A stretch of 64,000 nucleotides of DNA from Sipunculus nudus (taxonomy: Eukaryota; Annelida; Sipuncula; Golfingiida; Sipunculidae), in assembly GCA_026874595.1 (NCBI GenBank), contig CM049309.1, positions 11,274,576 through 11,338,575 on the forward strand, written 5' to 3'. Below, piece after piece: positions 1-10,600 of this stretch. The notes under the pieces were generated by a model. The model did not search any database. It saw nothing but the letters and a program-made list of their open reading frames with translations, and was not told where the DNA came from. Numbering within the stretch: position 1 is the stretch's first letter; each line of letters opens with the position of its first letter. The translations under genes and the position numbers were made by a program.

Positions 1-449
1 CACTGCATATCGCGTTTTGATAGTCCTCTCCATTTTGATAGCCTGCACACGATATTTTACCAGTACATCTTAACATGTTGTGTATGTGTTTTGAAATGTT
101 GTCTATTATGAGTAATGTGATATTTCATCATTACAAACATGTCATTATGTCATGATTGAGCTTAATCAAGAATCATGGTATAGGTGTATTGTTTTTAATG
201 CCAGTATATTATGTTGATTTTACCATTACGTTATCATTAAAATATTCAAAATATTTATGGTATTGTCTGTTTTTACTTCTTGTACGTGTGAAATATCGAA
301 AGCTTCATTTGGTGAACAGTTTCGGGGTTATGAAAATATCGGTCATGTTTACTTCAAGTTTCATAACTGTACGCTTTAATATGCTGGCAACGAACGTTTC
401 CTCTTGTTTTCAGTCTTAAAATGGTACAAGGATATTGAAGTAGTGTGAT
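1..449. other. no gene seen
   Basis: AT-rich sequence with only short chance reading frames. I see no splice-bounded coding segment, RNA gene or repeat that I can name. Confidence 0.5.
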
Positions 450-535
450 TTCTCTCTCTCTTTCTCTCTCTATTGGTCTCTCTGTCTTCTCTCTCTCTTT
501 CTCTCTCTGTATGTCTGTCTGTCTGTCTGTCTGTC

Positions 536-604
<69 letters not shown>
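450..604. repeat. compound (CT)n/(TGTC)n/(TA)n microsatellite
   Basis: CT-rich dinucleotides, then a TGTC tetranucleotide run, then more CT, then about 14 TA units. The open frames across it on both strands (Ser/Leu, Arg/Glu and Tyr/Ile strings) are low-complexity artefacts. Confidence 0.95.
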
Positions 605-608
<4 letters not shown>

Positions 609-1432
609 TCCTTTGCCAGCGGATAAGTTGTAGCCACATCACCGCCCCCCTACACCCCTTCCCGCAAATCCTGTCCATACACCCCCGTCAGTTTTATAGA
701 TTTTACAAGAATCATGTCAACACTCAGCTATAATATAATGTTCGTTTAGGTTTACAAAAACGTTCGCCCAACCTACCCCGATGAGTTCCCTCCCCCCACC
801 TCCTTTGGAAATGAATTTACGCCACTGCGCAGAAGCATCGTAACTGTGAGTAAGTATGTGCGAGAAATGTCAAACAACTTTGTTGGCGACCCAAGAAACT
901 AAATTGTGACTGATTGGAGACAAAAATGAGAATTTTACATTTTTATTGCGCAAATGCCCCGCTAATGTCCCCAAATTATAATGATTCTAAGAGAAATCCT
1001 GTCGCTAAATTTAACGTTTATTCTTGCAATTTGTATCTCTAACTAGTCGCCAACAGTTGCAGTCCAGTTAGGTGGAGGCTTACAAACGGCCACGGCCCAT
1101 CCCCACAGGACTGGCCACCGTTTGATGTGTACTTATTCCGGTTCGATTATTGTAACAGAGCGTTTGTGATTACTGATTTGTGTAGGAGTCTGCAACTCAT
1201 GAACAATGGGACCCCATGACCCATTTTCCATTTTTGTATTGGTCTCGTTAGTGGACAACATAATTTTAATACACATCCTATTATTCACCGTATTCATCAC
1301 ACTGCTCAAGTTTCAAGCGACTGCTTTAAATATCAGTGATTTTAACTTAAAGCGCAATGGTTCACCTATCAATTGTTCCATGCGCGGTCTCCAGGTGGCA
1401 GTAAAAGCGTCCAAGGCAAAGTTGAGCGGAGT
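605..1432. other. no gene seen
   Basis: No convincing coding exon, RNA gene or named repeat. Short poly-C and poly-A runs only. Confidence 0.45.
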
Positions 1433-1514
1433 GCAAGGCATGCAGGAAACAAAACTCGAGCTCTTCTTTCGGATTGCAAGGCATGCAGGAAACAAAACTC
1501 AAGCTCTTCTTTCC
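1433..1514 (+). repeat. 43-bp tandem duplication
   Basis: Two near-identical units starting GCAAGGCATGCAGGAAAC at 1433 and 1476, period 43, differing by only a few bases. The overlapping reading frame simply contains the repeat. Confidence 0.85.
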
Positions 1515-1672
1515 TAGAATCTTTTTTGAGGAGGGCTATGAGATGAGCGCTGAATGATAAAATTTCAGAGTACTCAACTTTACTGGAGATGCCAAATATG
1601 TGTAGTCTCGAGGTAGCCCGGGTACTAGGAATCACGGCAGAGGTTTATAAGACATTACATAAACTAAATGCC

Positions 1673-1970
1673 GGCGCGTAGGAATAAATGTGATGAACCC
1701 AGGCAATGTAGTTCGATTAAATGCGTTGGATAAGAATTGATTAAAGAAAGATCACATGAATATGGATGTTTTTTTGTGGTAAGGACTTCTAGGAATAAGC
1801 AATATTTGTTAAAATCTGCATATGCTATGAATATAGAAGGTGTATCCTTGAAGTGTGACATTTTTTTTATGATTTACAAATGAGACAAGTTGTCCTGGGC
1901 GTCCCACAATTTCTAACTGCATGGAAGAGCTGTGCTTTATAAGTAGAAACGACCTCTGGCGTATGAGTTT
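1673..1970 (+). repeat. dispersed repeat family R1, copy 1
   Basis: Shares an ordered series of blocks with 30668-30955 and 55592-56068: a GCGTAGG-like start, a block ending GTTGGATAAGAATTG, then TAAGGACTT, a GGTGT(A/T)TCCTTGAA block, a GTCCCAC-like block, and an end GTAGAAACGAC with CTGGCG. All three copies are on the plus strand. No coding potential is seen. It could be a SINE-like or non-autonomous DNA element; no terminal repeats identify the class. Confidence 0.65.
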
Positions 1971-2289
1971 TCCTCCAACTGTGAGAGAATACCGAGGGTT
2001 AATATTTGAGCCATTTGAGCGGTCCATGCAGAAGAGTTAAAGTTAAAAAAGATATACCACACTTGATCCAGGAACACCTGTTTTGTTCCTGTAGTCTATT
2101 GTTAGGTTCCAGTTCTAAATATCCATTCCCTTGAGACAAAATTTAACAAAATGTGCACTCAGTTTATCTGTAACCATTGATGAGCGATAAACTGATAACA
2201 GTAGTTATATAATTTGAATAAGGAAAATCCTGGAAAAGCTGAGCTGCCCCCAAAGTCCTCACCATGACCCCCTGTCCCATGAGGGCAAG

Positions 2290-3690
2290 CCCTTCTAAAT
2301 GATCAAATCCGTGAAACAAGGCTGCGTTCTTATCCAGACCCTACCCTCTATATACTTCAGTAAGATGCTGGAACAAGCCATTTAAGACCTGGACGAGGTT
2401 CCACACCGGGTTCTGTACAGAGGAGGAAGATTATTCAACCTGCAGCGGTCGCACTCATGCACCCAGACCAAAACTGATTCCAGAATATTATCAATCCTGA
2501 TCCGGTTTGCTGAAGACCCTGCACTACTGGCGTTCAGGGAGATGCCCTTGTGGTTTGTTACTTCATGCCTCACAAAGGATGTTGACCACTCTGACCTTAA
2601 TACCAGCCTGAAGAAGATGGAGTTCAACCAGCCTATCCGCCCTCCTCAAAAAAAAAAAAAAAAAAAAAAGAAAGAATACCACCCATAACGTATCTTCAGC
2701 CAGCAGAGTAAACTGAGTTCGGTGCAGCGGTTTAGCGATTTTGGGAGTGTCATTTCTACAAGACTCAAAATTGACAAAGACGTGGACGACTGGCCAGGTG
2801 AGGCTAACAGTACTTTTGCATGCTTGGCTTCATACGTGGGTGTGGATCTAGCGGAAGCCTGCCATCCAAACATTGATTTTTAGCCTCTTGAGACATTGGG
2901 ATAACAGAACAACCCATACGGTTGTTATCAATTTTAAGGTGAGCAGATGTATTTATGATCGTACTTGTTATGTTCGTCTGCCTGTCAAACTGTTATTTTC
3001 AGGTAACCATATCCAGGATCAAGAACGTAAACGTATCACATATAATGTAAACTAACATATCTTTATGCCGTGGTAATTTATAATGAAGGCTTTTCCCATG
3101 AAAAAAATGCCCATTTAACACTCGGGTAAAAAAATGCACCGTGGACTTACAAACCAACGCAGATTAAACATTGTATGCTCATTTTAAATAGAGACCGTAT
3201 ATCGCCAAGTACCAGTCTGTATTATTATAACTACCAATCTACCCGAAAGGGGGCACCATTTTTTGCATGAATATATAGAGAGTCATATGCTTCGATTTAA
3301 AAACAACACATGAAGCGTCCCTGAAGGAACTTGGCTCGGATAACGCCATAGCGGCGGTTCTAACAAACAACCGCTTTTCTCACTAAAACTGGTGCTGTGG
3401 TAATGAGATGAGGTACTTGGCAATATTAGACTAAGTTTTAAGTAGATATTTAATCGCAGTTACAGTAAAACAGGATTTTAATGATTTCATTTGAAATAAT
3501 ACCACTCAGCCAATATTTTAATTTGACGCCGGTTGCTCAATTATTCTAGTGTCATGACTCGAAGGGCCCGTCAACTAATTAAAAATTGGCTTATGAGTTA
3601 GTTTTCATGTCTAGTGTGGAGCAAAAAAAGCCCCAAAACAAAGATTGGTGTCTGCAGAGCCGTGGTCCTGAATACCCTCACTAGGGCCCA
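2290..3690 (+). pseudogene. non-LTR retrotransposon reverse-transcriptase remnant, interrupted by an insertion
   Basis: Plus-strand translation shows a decayed reverse transcriptase. In order there are KQGC near 2309, a frame with YFSKMLEQAI followed by a stop, LFNLQRSH, IRFAEDPALLAF in place of the usual LxFADDxAL catalytic block, and LNTSLKKMEFNQP. A run of about 20 A follows (2647-2667), then further RT-like text including VISTRLKIDKDVDDW (about 2750-2800). The tail resumes after a foreign segment as KTKIGVCRAVVLNTL (about 3634-3680). Stops, a mutated second aspartate (FAED) and frame changes show it is dead. The arrangement matches invertebrate LINE polymerases; the clade cannot be fixed by eye. 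Confidence 0.75.
2847..3613. mobile_element. possible nested insertion within the RT remnant
   Basis: The RT homology stops near 2840 and resumes at about 3614. The 7-mer GTGTGGA sits at both edges (2840-2846 and 3614-3620), as expected of a target-site duplication. The inserted stretch of about 770 bp has no reading frame that I recognise and no clear terminal inverted repeats, so its class is unknown. Confidence 0.45.
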
Positions 3691-4149
3691 TAAGCCTCCG
3701 ATTAAAGGATCACAAACCGCTCAAAAATGTTATATGATGATCGGCACCGACAGATTTCACTCCACTGCAGGACAGCTGTGCGGACTCCGTGCCTGGCGGG
3801 ATAACATTGAGCCTTTGTTCAAGTCTGTTGTACACACTTTGCTCGTTCCCGTCTTACAGAGTTATTTTTTTTAAGACACCTGAACCAGTTTTCACTTCAA
3901 TCTTATCTGTTACTGTCAAAAGCCAGTTTGCCCCTGTTATATCCCTGGCTCAAGACTTATTGTGTAAAATGGAGGAAATAATGCGCACTTTTCAAGCAAA
4001 AGTTTAAAAAAATGCGGAGATTTTCGAAAAAATTAGCTTTTTAATATCTATCATGCCCCAATCGCATTCAAATTAAAATCACACTTATGGTAACACCCAA
4101 ATCATCACCGGCCGTCGCCATTAAAACTGTACAACGAGAATAAAGTTAT
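3691..4149. other. no gene seen
   Basis: Beyond the RT remnant I see no supported feature up to the probable 3' end of the P450 transcript. Confidence 0.4.
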
Positions 4150-4152
4150 ATA

Positions 4153-4158
4153 TTTATT
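4153..4158 (-). terminator. candidate poly(A) signal of the P450 gene
   Basis: Minus-strand AATAAA about 390 bases after the P450 stop codon; the nearest canonical hexamer noticed downstream of that stop. Inferred 3' end only. Confidence 0.35.
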
Positions 4159-4549
4159 CATACAAAACAATAAGAGAGAACACTGCAGGCATGTAAAGTC
4201 TTTGCTGCCTTTGGTATCATGTGTGTTCTTGTAATAACCGATTTGTATATGCATTTTACTTCTACTACTTTTAATTACGACAGCCACATGATACCGAAAT
4301 GTCACCATATAAACTGATCTTGCACCGTGTAAACCGTGTGAATGTCCTTTGGAAAGTGACATAGATTTTACAATGTGTCAAGAATAAAACTGCCTTCACT
4401 AACCATTTAACTTGGCATCATGTCTGTTCTGTGAATAAAATTATAGATTTAAGTATTATACACAGATTCTGTTTTTAAAGATATGGATATTATAAAAAAA
4501 ATAATGCTCAAAAACAGGTAACCATGAACAAGTAGATCAGTGGACATCA

Positions 4550-4621
4550 TCATTTTTCTCTGATCTCCAACTTCAGTTTGATTGGTCGCGTTAACACACT
4601 CATCTTGTACTGAAGAGGAAT
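4550..4621 (-). CDS. P450 terminal exon (exon 14)
   Basis: Acceptor TTCTCATTCCAG, then 23 codons starting IPLQYKMSVL and ending EIREK before TGA (4552-4550). It joins in phase 0 to the donor GAT|GTGAGT at 5594/5593. The peptide has the position and form of the last CYP3 exon (IPLKL...KPVVLKV type). The exon is far shorter than any ordinary frame threshold and is easily missed. Confidence 0.88.
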   Translation of the reverse strand: MPLQYKMSVLTRPIKLKLEIREK

Positions 4622-7600
4622 CTGGAATGAGAAATATGCATTTTAAAAATCTGTTTAAAGGGAGGGTTTCAATAACCAATCGGGGAAAACCCTTTAGCTC
4701 AGGAAACCTTATATTTTCACTCTTTTTATTCAAAGCATAATCTTAACTACCAACTGCTAGGATGTATGTAAATTTTTGTCGTCGCTGGATGTTTTGTCAT
4801 TTGGTTGTTTTGTCTGTTAGCAAATTTATTTTAAAAAAGGTTAGGCCTATTCATCAATGGTTTGGTGGACTTGTTTTACGCCAAATGAATAACCCATTAA
4901 ATTTAGGGTGTAACCTTTATCACTTTTATATGTGCTTTAAAGGGCTCTTTCCCATTGTTAGGCCGAGTAACTGTTTATCCTGACAGGATTGCAAGAGCCA
5001 TTGACTGATTTTATAGGAACCAGCTTTTTCCTTGCGAGCAGAGCTCAACTGTGATGGAACCATGGTGAACCTTGACACAGATTTTTCTGTATAGCATACA
5101 TCAACTTTGGTAAGGATCCTGACAGAGGTATTTATTTGGTCGCTGACTGCCTTCTGATTTGGAAATTATATTTGAAACAAATCTGACATTCCTTGTGTCT
5201 TTAACAATTCCGTTATCCCCGTTCGTGTGTGTATGTGCGCAATCATGAACGGAGTCTCATGATATTTTCAGACCACTTCGGGAATTGGACAATAAAGATT
5301 TCATTAGATTTAAGTGCGGATCCGACAAATGATCCGGATTCAGGAACGCCATTAAGAAATATTCACAAATGTAAGACCACTTATGTACAAATGAACCTGG
5401 GAATATGGGCTCAATAAGTGAATGCAAACATGGGTTGGAGAGCATCCTACAATACGGAACCCCTGCATGGACGAGGCATGCATTCCTTAGAATGCAGATT
5501 TCTAGCTTGTTATTTTTCAATTTTAATGTTTTTTTTTTCTATTTTTATAACAACCGAAAACCATTTATCTGTACAATTAAAGTTGACACTCACATCAGTC
5601 TCATCACAGGGCTTAAAGCGTAGCTTTTGGAACACTCTGGCCAGGCTCATTTTGACCTCCATCATTGCAAGACGCATTCCGATACAGTTCCTGGGACCGT
5701 AACCAAATGGCATCCAGTAGACAGGGTTCCGTGCTGCGCGCGTATCAGGGCTAAATCTTCAAAATAAAATATGAATCATATTAGTCAAATACTCTACAAC
5801 AATAGGCAGATTAAAAAATGGAGGAGTTAACCGACTTCATTCTTGAACGCTTTTAAACTAATCTTAACCTATATGTGCATATGCAGAGTTAAGGTCTGAT
5901 TATGGTTTGGGACTGCGTGACAGGACAGAGCACCCAGGCCCGGTGTCACTTAGGCCCGGTAACTAACCGCCCACCCAATTCGCAATCCTTTGTTAACGCT
6001 GTACGACTGAGGTAATACACGGGTGTTAGTGGTAACGGTGTTGGCCTACGGAGCCGGAAGTCATAAGAGTCTCAATGACCAAAATGGTGGTCTGTCAGGC
6101 GGTTGTGGGGATTTACTGTACATATAAGACACATCAAATTTCTTCAATATTAAAATATCAATATTACAAATCTGTCCATCTTAAAGACAAATAGATATTA
6201 AGCTTTACATTATATCTAAAATTGAAGTCACCTGTCTGGGTCGAACTTCTCCGGCTCGGGGTAAACCTCTGGGTCGCGATGTAGATAATCAATACACAGA
6301 TCAATTCTCTGGCCCTTTGGTATCGTAATGCCGCCCAGTGTGATGGTCTGCGTGCACTGTCTGTTGGTCCTGTGACAAAAAGGGAGGATCAGGACTAAAT
6401 TTTCGTAAAAGGAAGGATGTTAATGACTTAAACATTGACTTAAACCTTAAGAAGGATGGTCAGGAAAAATACAATAAACAAGATTGTTAAACGTTGAAAA
6501 GGTTGGTTAGGAAAAAACACTGAAAACAACATTTTTAGTATTTAAACATTGTCTAAAACATTGAGAAGGATGCATGGTTAGGATTTACATTGTCTTAAGA
6601 GGGAGAATGGTAAGGAGTTGACAAACATTGTCTTAAACACTGGGAAGGATGCATGGTTAGGATCTACATTGTCTTAAAAGGGAGGATGGTAAGGACTTGA
6701 CAAACATTGTCTAAAACATTGAGAAGGATGCATGGTTAGGATCTACATTGTCTTAAGAGGGAGGATGGTAAGGACTTGACAAACATTGTCTAAAACATTG
6801 AGAAGGATGCATGGTTAGGATCTACATTGTTTTAAAAGGGAGGATGGTAAGGACTTGACAAACATTGTCTTAAACATTGAGAAGGATGCATGGTTAGGAT
6901 CTACATTGTCTTAAAACGGGGGATAAGCGCACCCGTGTGTGAGTTAAACACGGCTGTTGGGCACGGCTTTTCAATTAAGCCTGCATAGCGCTCAACCTGG
7001 GCGGGGGCCGACCCTGAAAAATCTCATCGCCTCGGCTGAGACTAAACTCACTATCTCCCGGCTTTGAGTCCTGCAGTTCTCTACCCATGAGCCATAGAAA
7101 CGGTATCATCATCATACTAAACAGTTTCAACTTCAAACAAGCTTTAGTCAGGCCTTAATTGTCCAATCCGAATTTAACTCTTCTTTCCCAAATCATCTTA
7201 AAACGGTGTACACTTTTATTAATGGTGTTATATACTGATGTTTTGCCATAGTATTCATACACCTCTTCATATTATTGATTCAGAAGCTGCACAGACAATT
7301 GATGTACTGTTTTACTGATGTAAATTTCATTAAACGAATTATCAAACCTGTCATAAATGGATCTTCATTAAAATAAACATCAACTGGTCAATATGTATAT
7401 AAACACATACTATTGACTTTGTTTCAGTAAACTTAATTTACATTTCAACTAGTATGAATTTAGACTCAAGCCTGGAATCGTCACTTGCAAAAATGCGCTG
7501 TATCATAGTTCCGCACAGAATGTATTGTCACCTTGAGATTTAGTATGTTTTTTTACAGTCATAGGGCCCCTTGGTATCATCATATAATGGAAATATAAAT

Positions 7601-10600
7601 CCAAGCGTCCAAACTTGATTGCACTGATATTCAATGGAGGTATATTTTAGAGTGATCAGTATATAATAAACAGTGCCCTGCTGTCCTGTGCATGTCAACA
7701 CTGACCTGAATGCCACTGTGTGTAGTCTCATACTCTCCATCAAGCACTGATCCAGGTAGGTCATCTTACTGACCATTTCAGGGGTGATCACCTCCTGTCA
7801 AAGAAAATCTGAATAAAGGTCACGGGGTCAAACTGATATGCAAAGGGGTTCCCAAATCATGACGCTCTGACGTCATCCTCCTGTCCACCGACCACCTAAA
7901 TAATAATAATAATTAATCATTATCATCATCATCAACAACAACCATATCATTACATTGATCAGCAGTGGTGCCTCTTAGATTAAAATCCGCCCGCACTTTC
8001 GCCAACGTAAAATTTCGTGGCAGATAAGCTTCAACCAACTGGCGTCCCGCTATTCCAAGTGAAGCTGAAAGCAAATGGATTTTCGATAAAATTGTAAAGC
8101 CGAGTGTTCAGTTCAAACAAAATACCATATTTACCTTTAATTTTATTGCAAGGATAACCTGACATTGTAGATTTAGTTAAATGTTCCTAAGGTAAGTAGA
8201 CAAAAAATCAACATTTACGCTCCTGAATAAGGTATACACAGTATTGTACAATAAAATGAGATAATCGATCATGACCTCTCACCTCTGACCCAGTGACCTC
8301 ATCGATCTCCTTCAGAATGCGTTCTTGGACTTCCGAGTTGACCGCTACTTCATAAAGTAGATCTGTCATGGTATTTGACGTGGTCTCATAACCGGCGAGG
8401 AAAAACACGAACATATTGCCAATAATCTCCTCCTCGTTCAGGCCTACAAAATGTATCCAAGGAATCATTTTCAGGTGTAAAATTTAATAAAACGAAATAA
8501 ATTAAATCTCTAGAAAAATATCACAATGCCAAGAGATACTTCGGTCCTTTATCGGACGATAATTTCTCTATCTCTGCGGGATATTTAAATATGAATTCAG
8601 TTATTTGTCTGGCAACATTCAACAAATTATATGAAAATCTTTTTAAATATTTGTTTTGTTAATCAATATTAACGTTAATCTTTTTAAATATTAATGTTAA
8701 TCTTTTTAAATATTAATTCTGGAATATTGTTAACATGAGTAAAATGCTTCTTGTATTTTCCTTCTGGATTGAACACTTAATGTAATGTTTATTCTGGTGT
8801 TTGTATTGGAAGACCAGCCTTTTTTCTCCTCAGAAAATAGATGTATAAATCTTTAAATGAAGGTTTAAAGCGGCAGCACCGAATTTTATTTCACTCGATT
8901 TTACGTGAATGACAATGGGCTGCTAGTATCACGTGTTCAATGTTTAGCATGGAGGCGTTATATTTAGAGCGCTAGACGGGTGACTGTGGGTTCGCGTCCC
9001 TATCTGACCGCCTTTTACGGTAAACTCCTCGCCAAAGTCTTAACCACAAAGCGGCGCTTTCTCCACCCAGGAATTAATGGTGGTTGCCTTATGGTAAGAG
9101 CAATGAAATTGTGACCACAAGGTTGTGGGTTCGTATCCCATTCTGACACCGTCTGCGCTAGGACTGATATCCAAAGTCTTAAACACAAAGTAGTGTTTTA
9201 TTGACCAAGGAGTGAATGGGGACTGCATGGTCAAAGGTCGCAAGCAAAATGTAGAACGAAAAAACCTTTAATATCGTATGTGGCTGCTTGGGTGTGTGCT
9301 CCTCGAAAAGCTGAGAAAAGCTACAAGAATGAACAGGCCTGAATGACCAAAGTTTAAAATCGGATGAGAGTGATGTTACTGATATCAGACTGGAAACTCC
9401 CACCTTTATCTTTACCTGTATAACTGTACCTGTATATGATTCAATTAAACCTTCACAAAATGTTCACACACACACAAAAAAAAACGAATCCTATGCAAGA
9501 ACTTATGGTGTTGATGCTGGTTTTGCCCATAGGTGGCTGTTTATGGGAACCAGAGGGTTTATATTTTTTTGCAGGCTGCAAAGCACGGGTGATTTGGACA
9601 AAGTTTAATCAACGGTACCATGTTACTCGTAACAATATAAAATAGTCGCCTGATTCCGTATCAATATCATTCTGAATAGACCCCTGCCTCTGGGCACGGA
9701 AGCTTGCACTTGATTACTGCCTTGACATCCTTACGCGCCATCCCTGGTGTTACGACGCGATGACGTGACTAGAATTCAAACGATACGTGTTGATTTTTTT
9801 TTATCGTTGCCGTGGGCGTCTGGTTAATCATGTTTCCTCTCTGTAAGCCATAACAGGTTATGTTCCGGACCCAACCTTCGAAGTGACTACGTTATCATAC
9901 ACTGCAGGGGTCGTTCCAGGATTTAGCAATAATGGGTCTTTACCCCTTTAAAAAAGTTGTGGCGGGGGGGGGGCGGATCCGGACTTCCTGCATTCCCCCA
10001 TCCCCTCCCTCCATCCGTTTTGCACTATGTTATAAAGGAGGTGTGCTTGAAAAGGGCACGGGTTAATTTTCAGGTATTAAACAAACGTCGTTTCAAACAT
10101 CTTTCGGGAAAGGTAAAATACATGAAACCTGATTTAATAAAATTAATTTTAACTGTATCTGCACAGAGTGAAACGAGTAAATGAACATTGCGTCTGCACT
10201 TATCTTAAGTGTTAGAAGACAATGTGTTTCTTTCAGAGCATCCTAATAACTTACTTTGTCTTACTAGAGTCAAGCACCTTTCGTAGTTATACAAGTTTAC
10301 GTCTCACCTTTGTTGGTCCATGTGCCGCTCTGGTCTTGATGGACTGACGTTATCAGTTCTTCGTCCTGCAGGTCCTCTTTTGTCGGTGGCTCCACCTGGG
10401 CGTTAATCATCAACTGCAGGAAATCCGCATACTGCTGTAAAATCAATGATAAACGATCAAACTCTGCAGGACAACAAAATACTTCTGTAAAACCAATGTC
10501 AAAATGATCAGTACAGCTGAATACTGCTGCAAAAAAAATTGTCAAAATGATCAAACTCAGCATGACAGCTGCATACTGCTGCAAAACAAATTGTCAAAAT

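Noticed and set aside
354-733. Several open frames of 60-100 codons
   Set aside because: They translate the CT/TA microsatellite on both strands; low-complexity Ser/Leu, Arg/Glu and Tyr/Ile text.
5510-5713. P450 C-terminus ending at 5510
   Set aside because: The tail after FKPCDETD is Lys/Asn-rich and unlike P450s. A GTGAGT donor and the exon at 4621-4550 give the expected ending.
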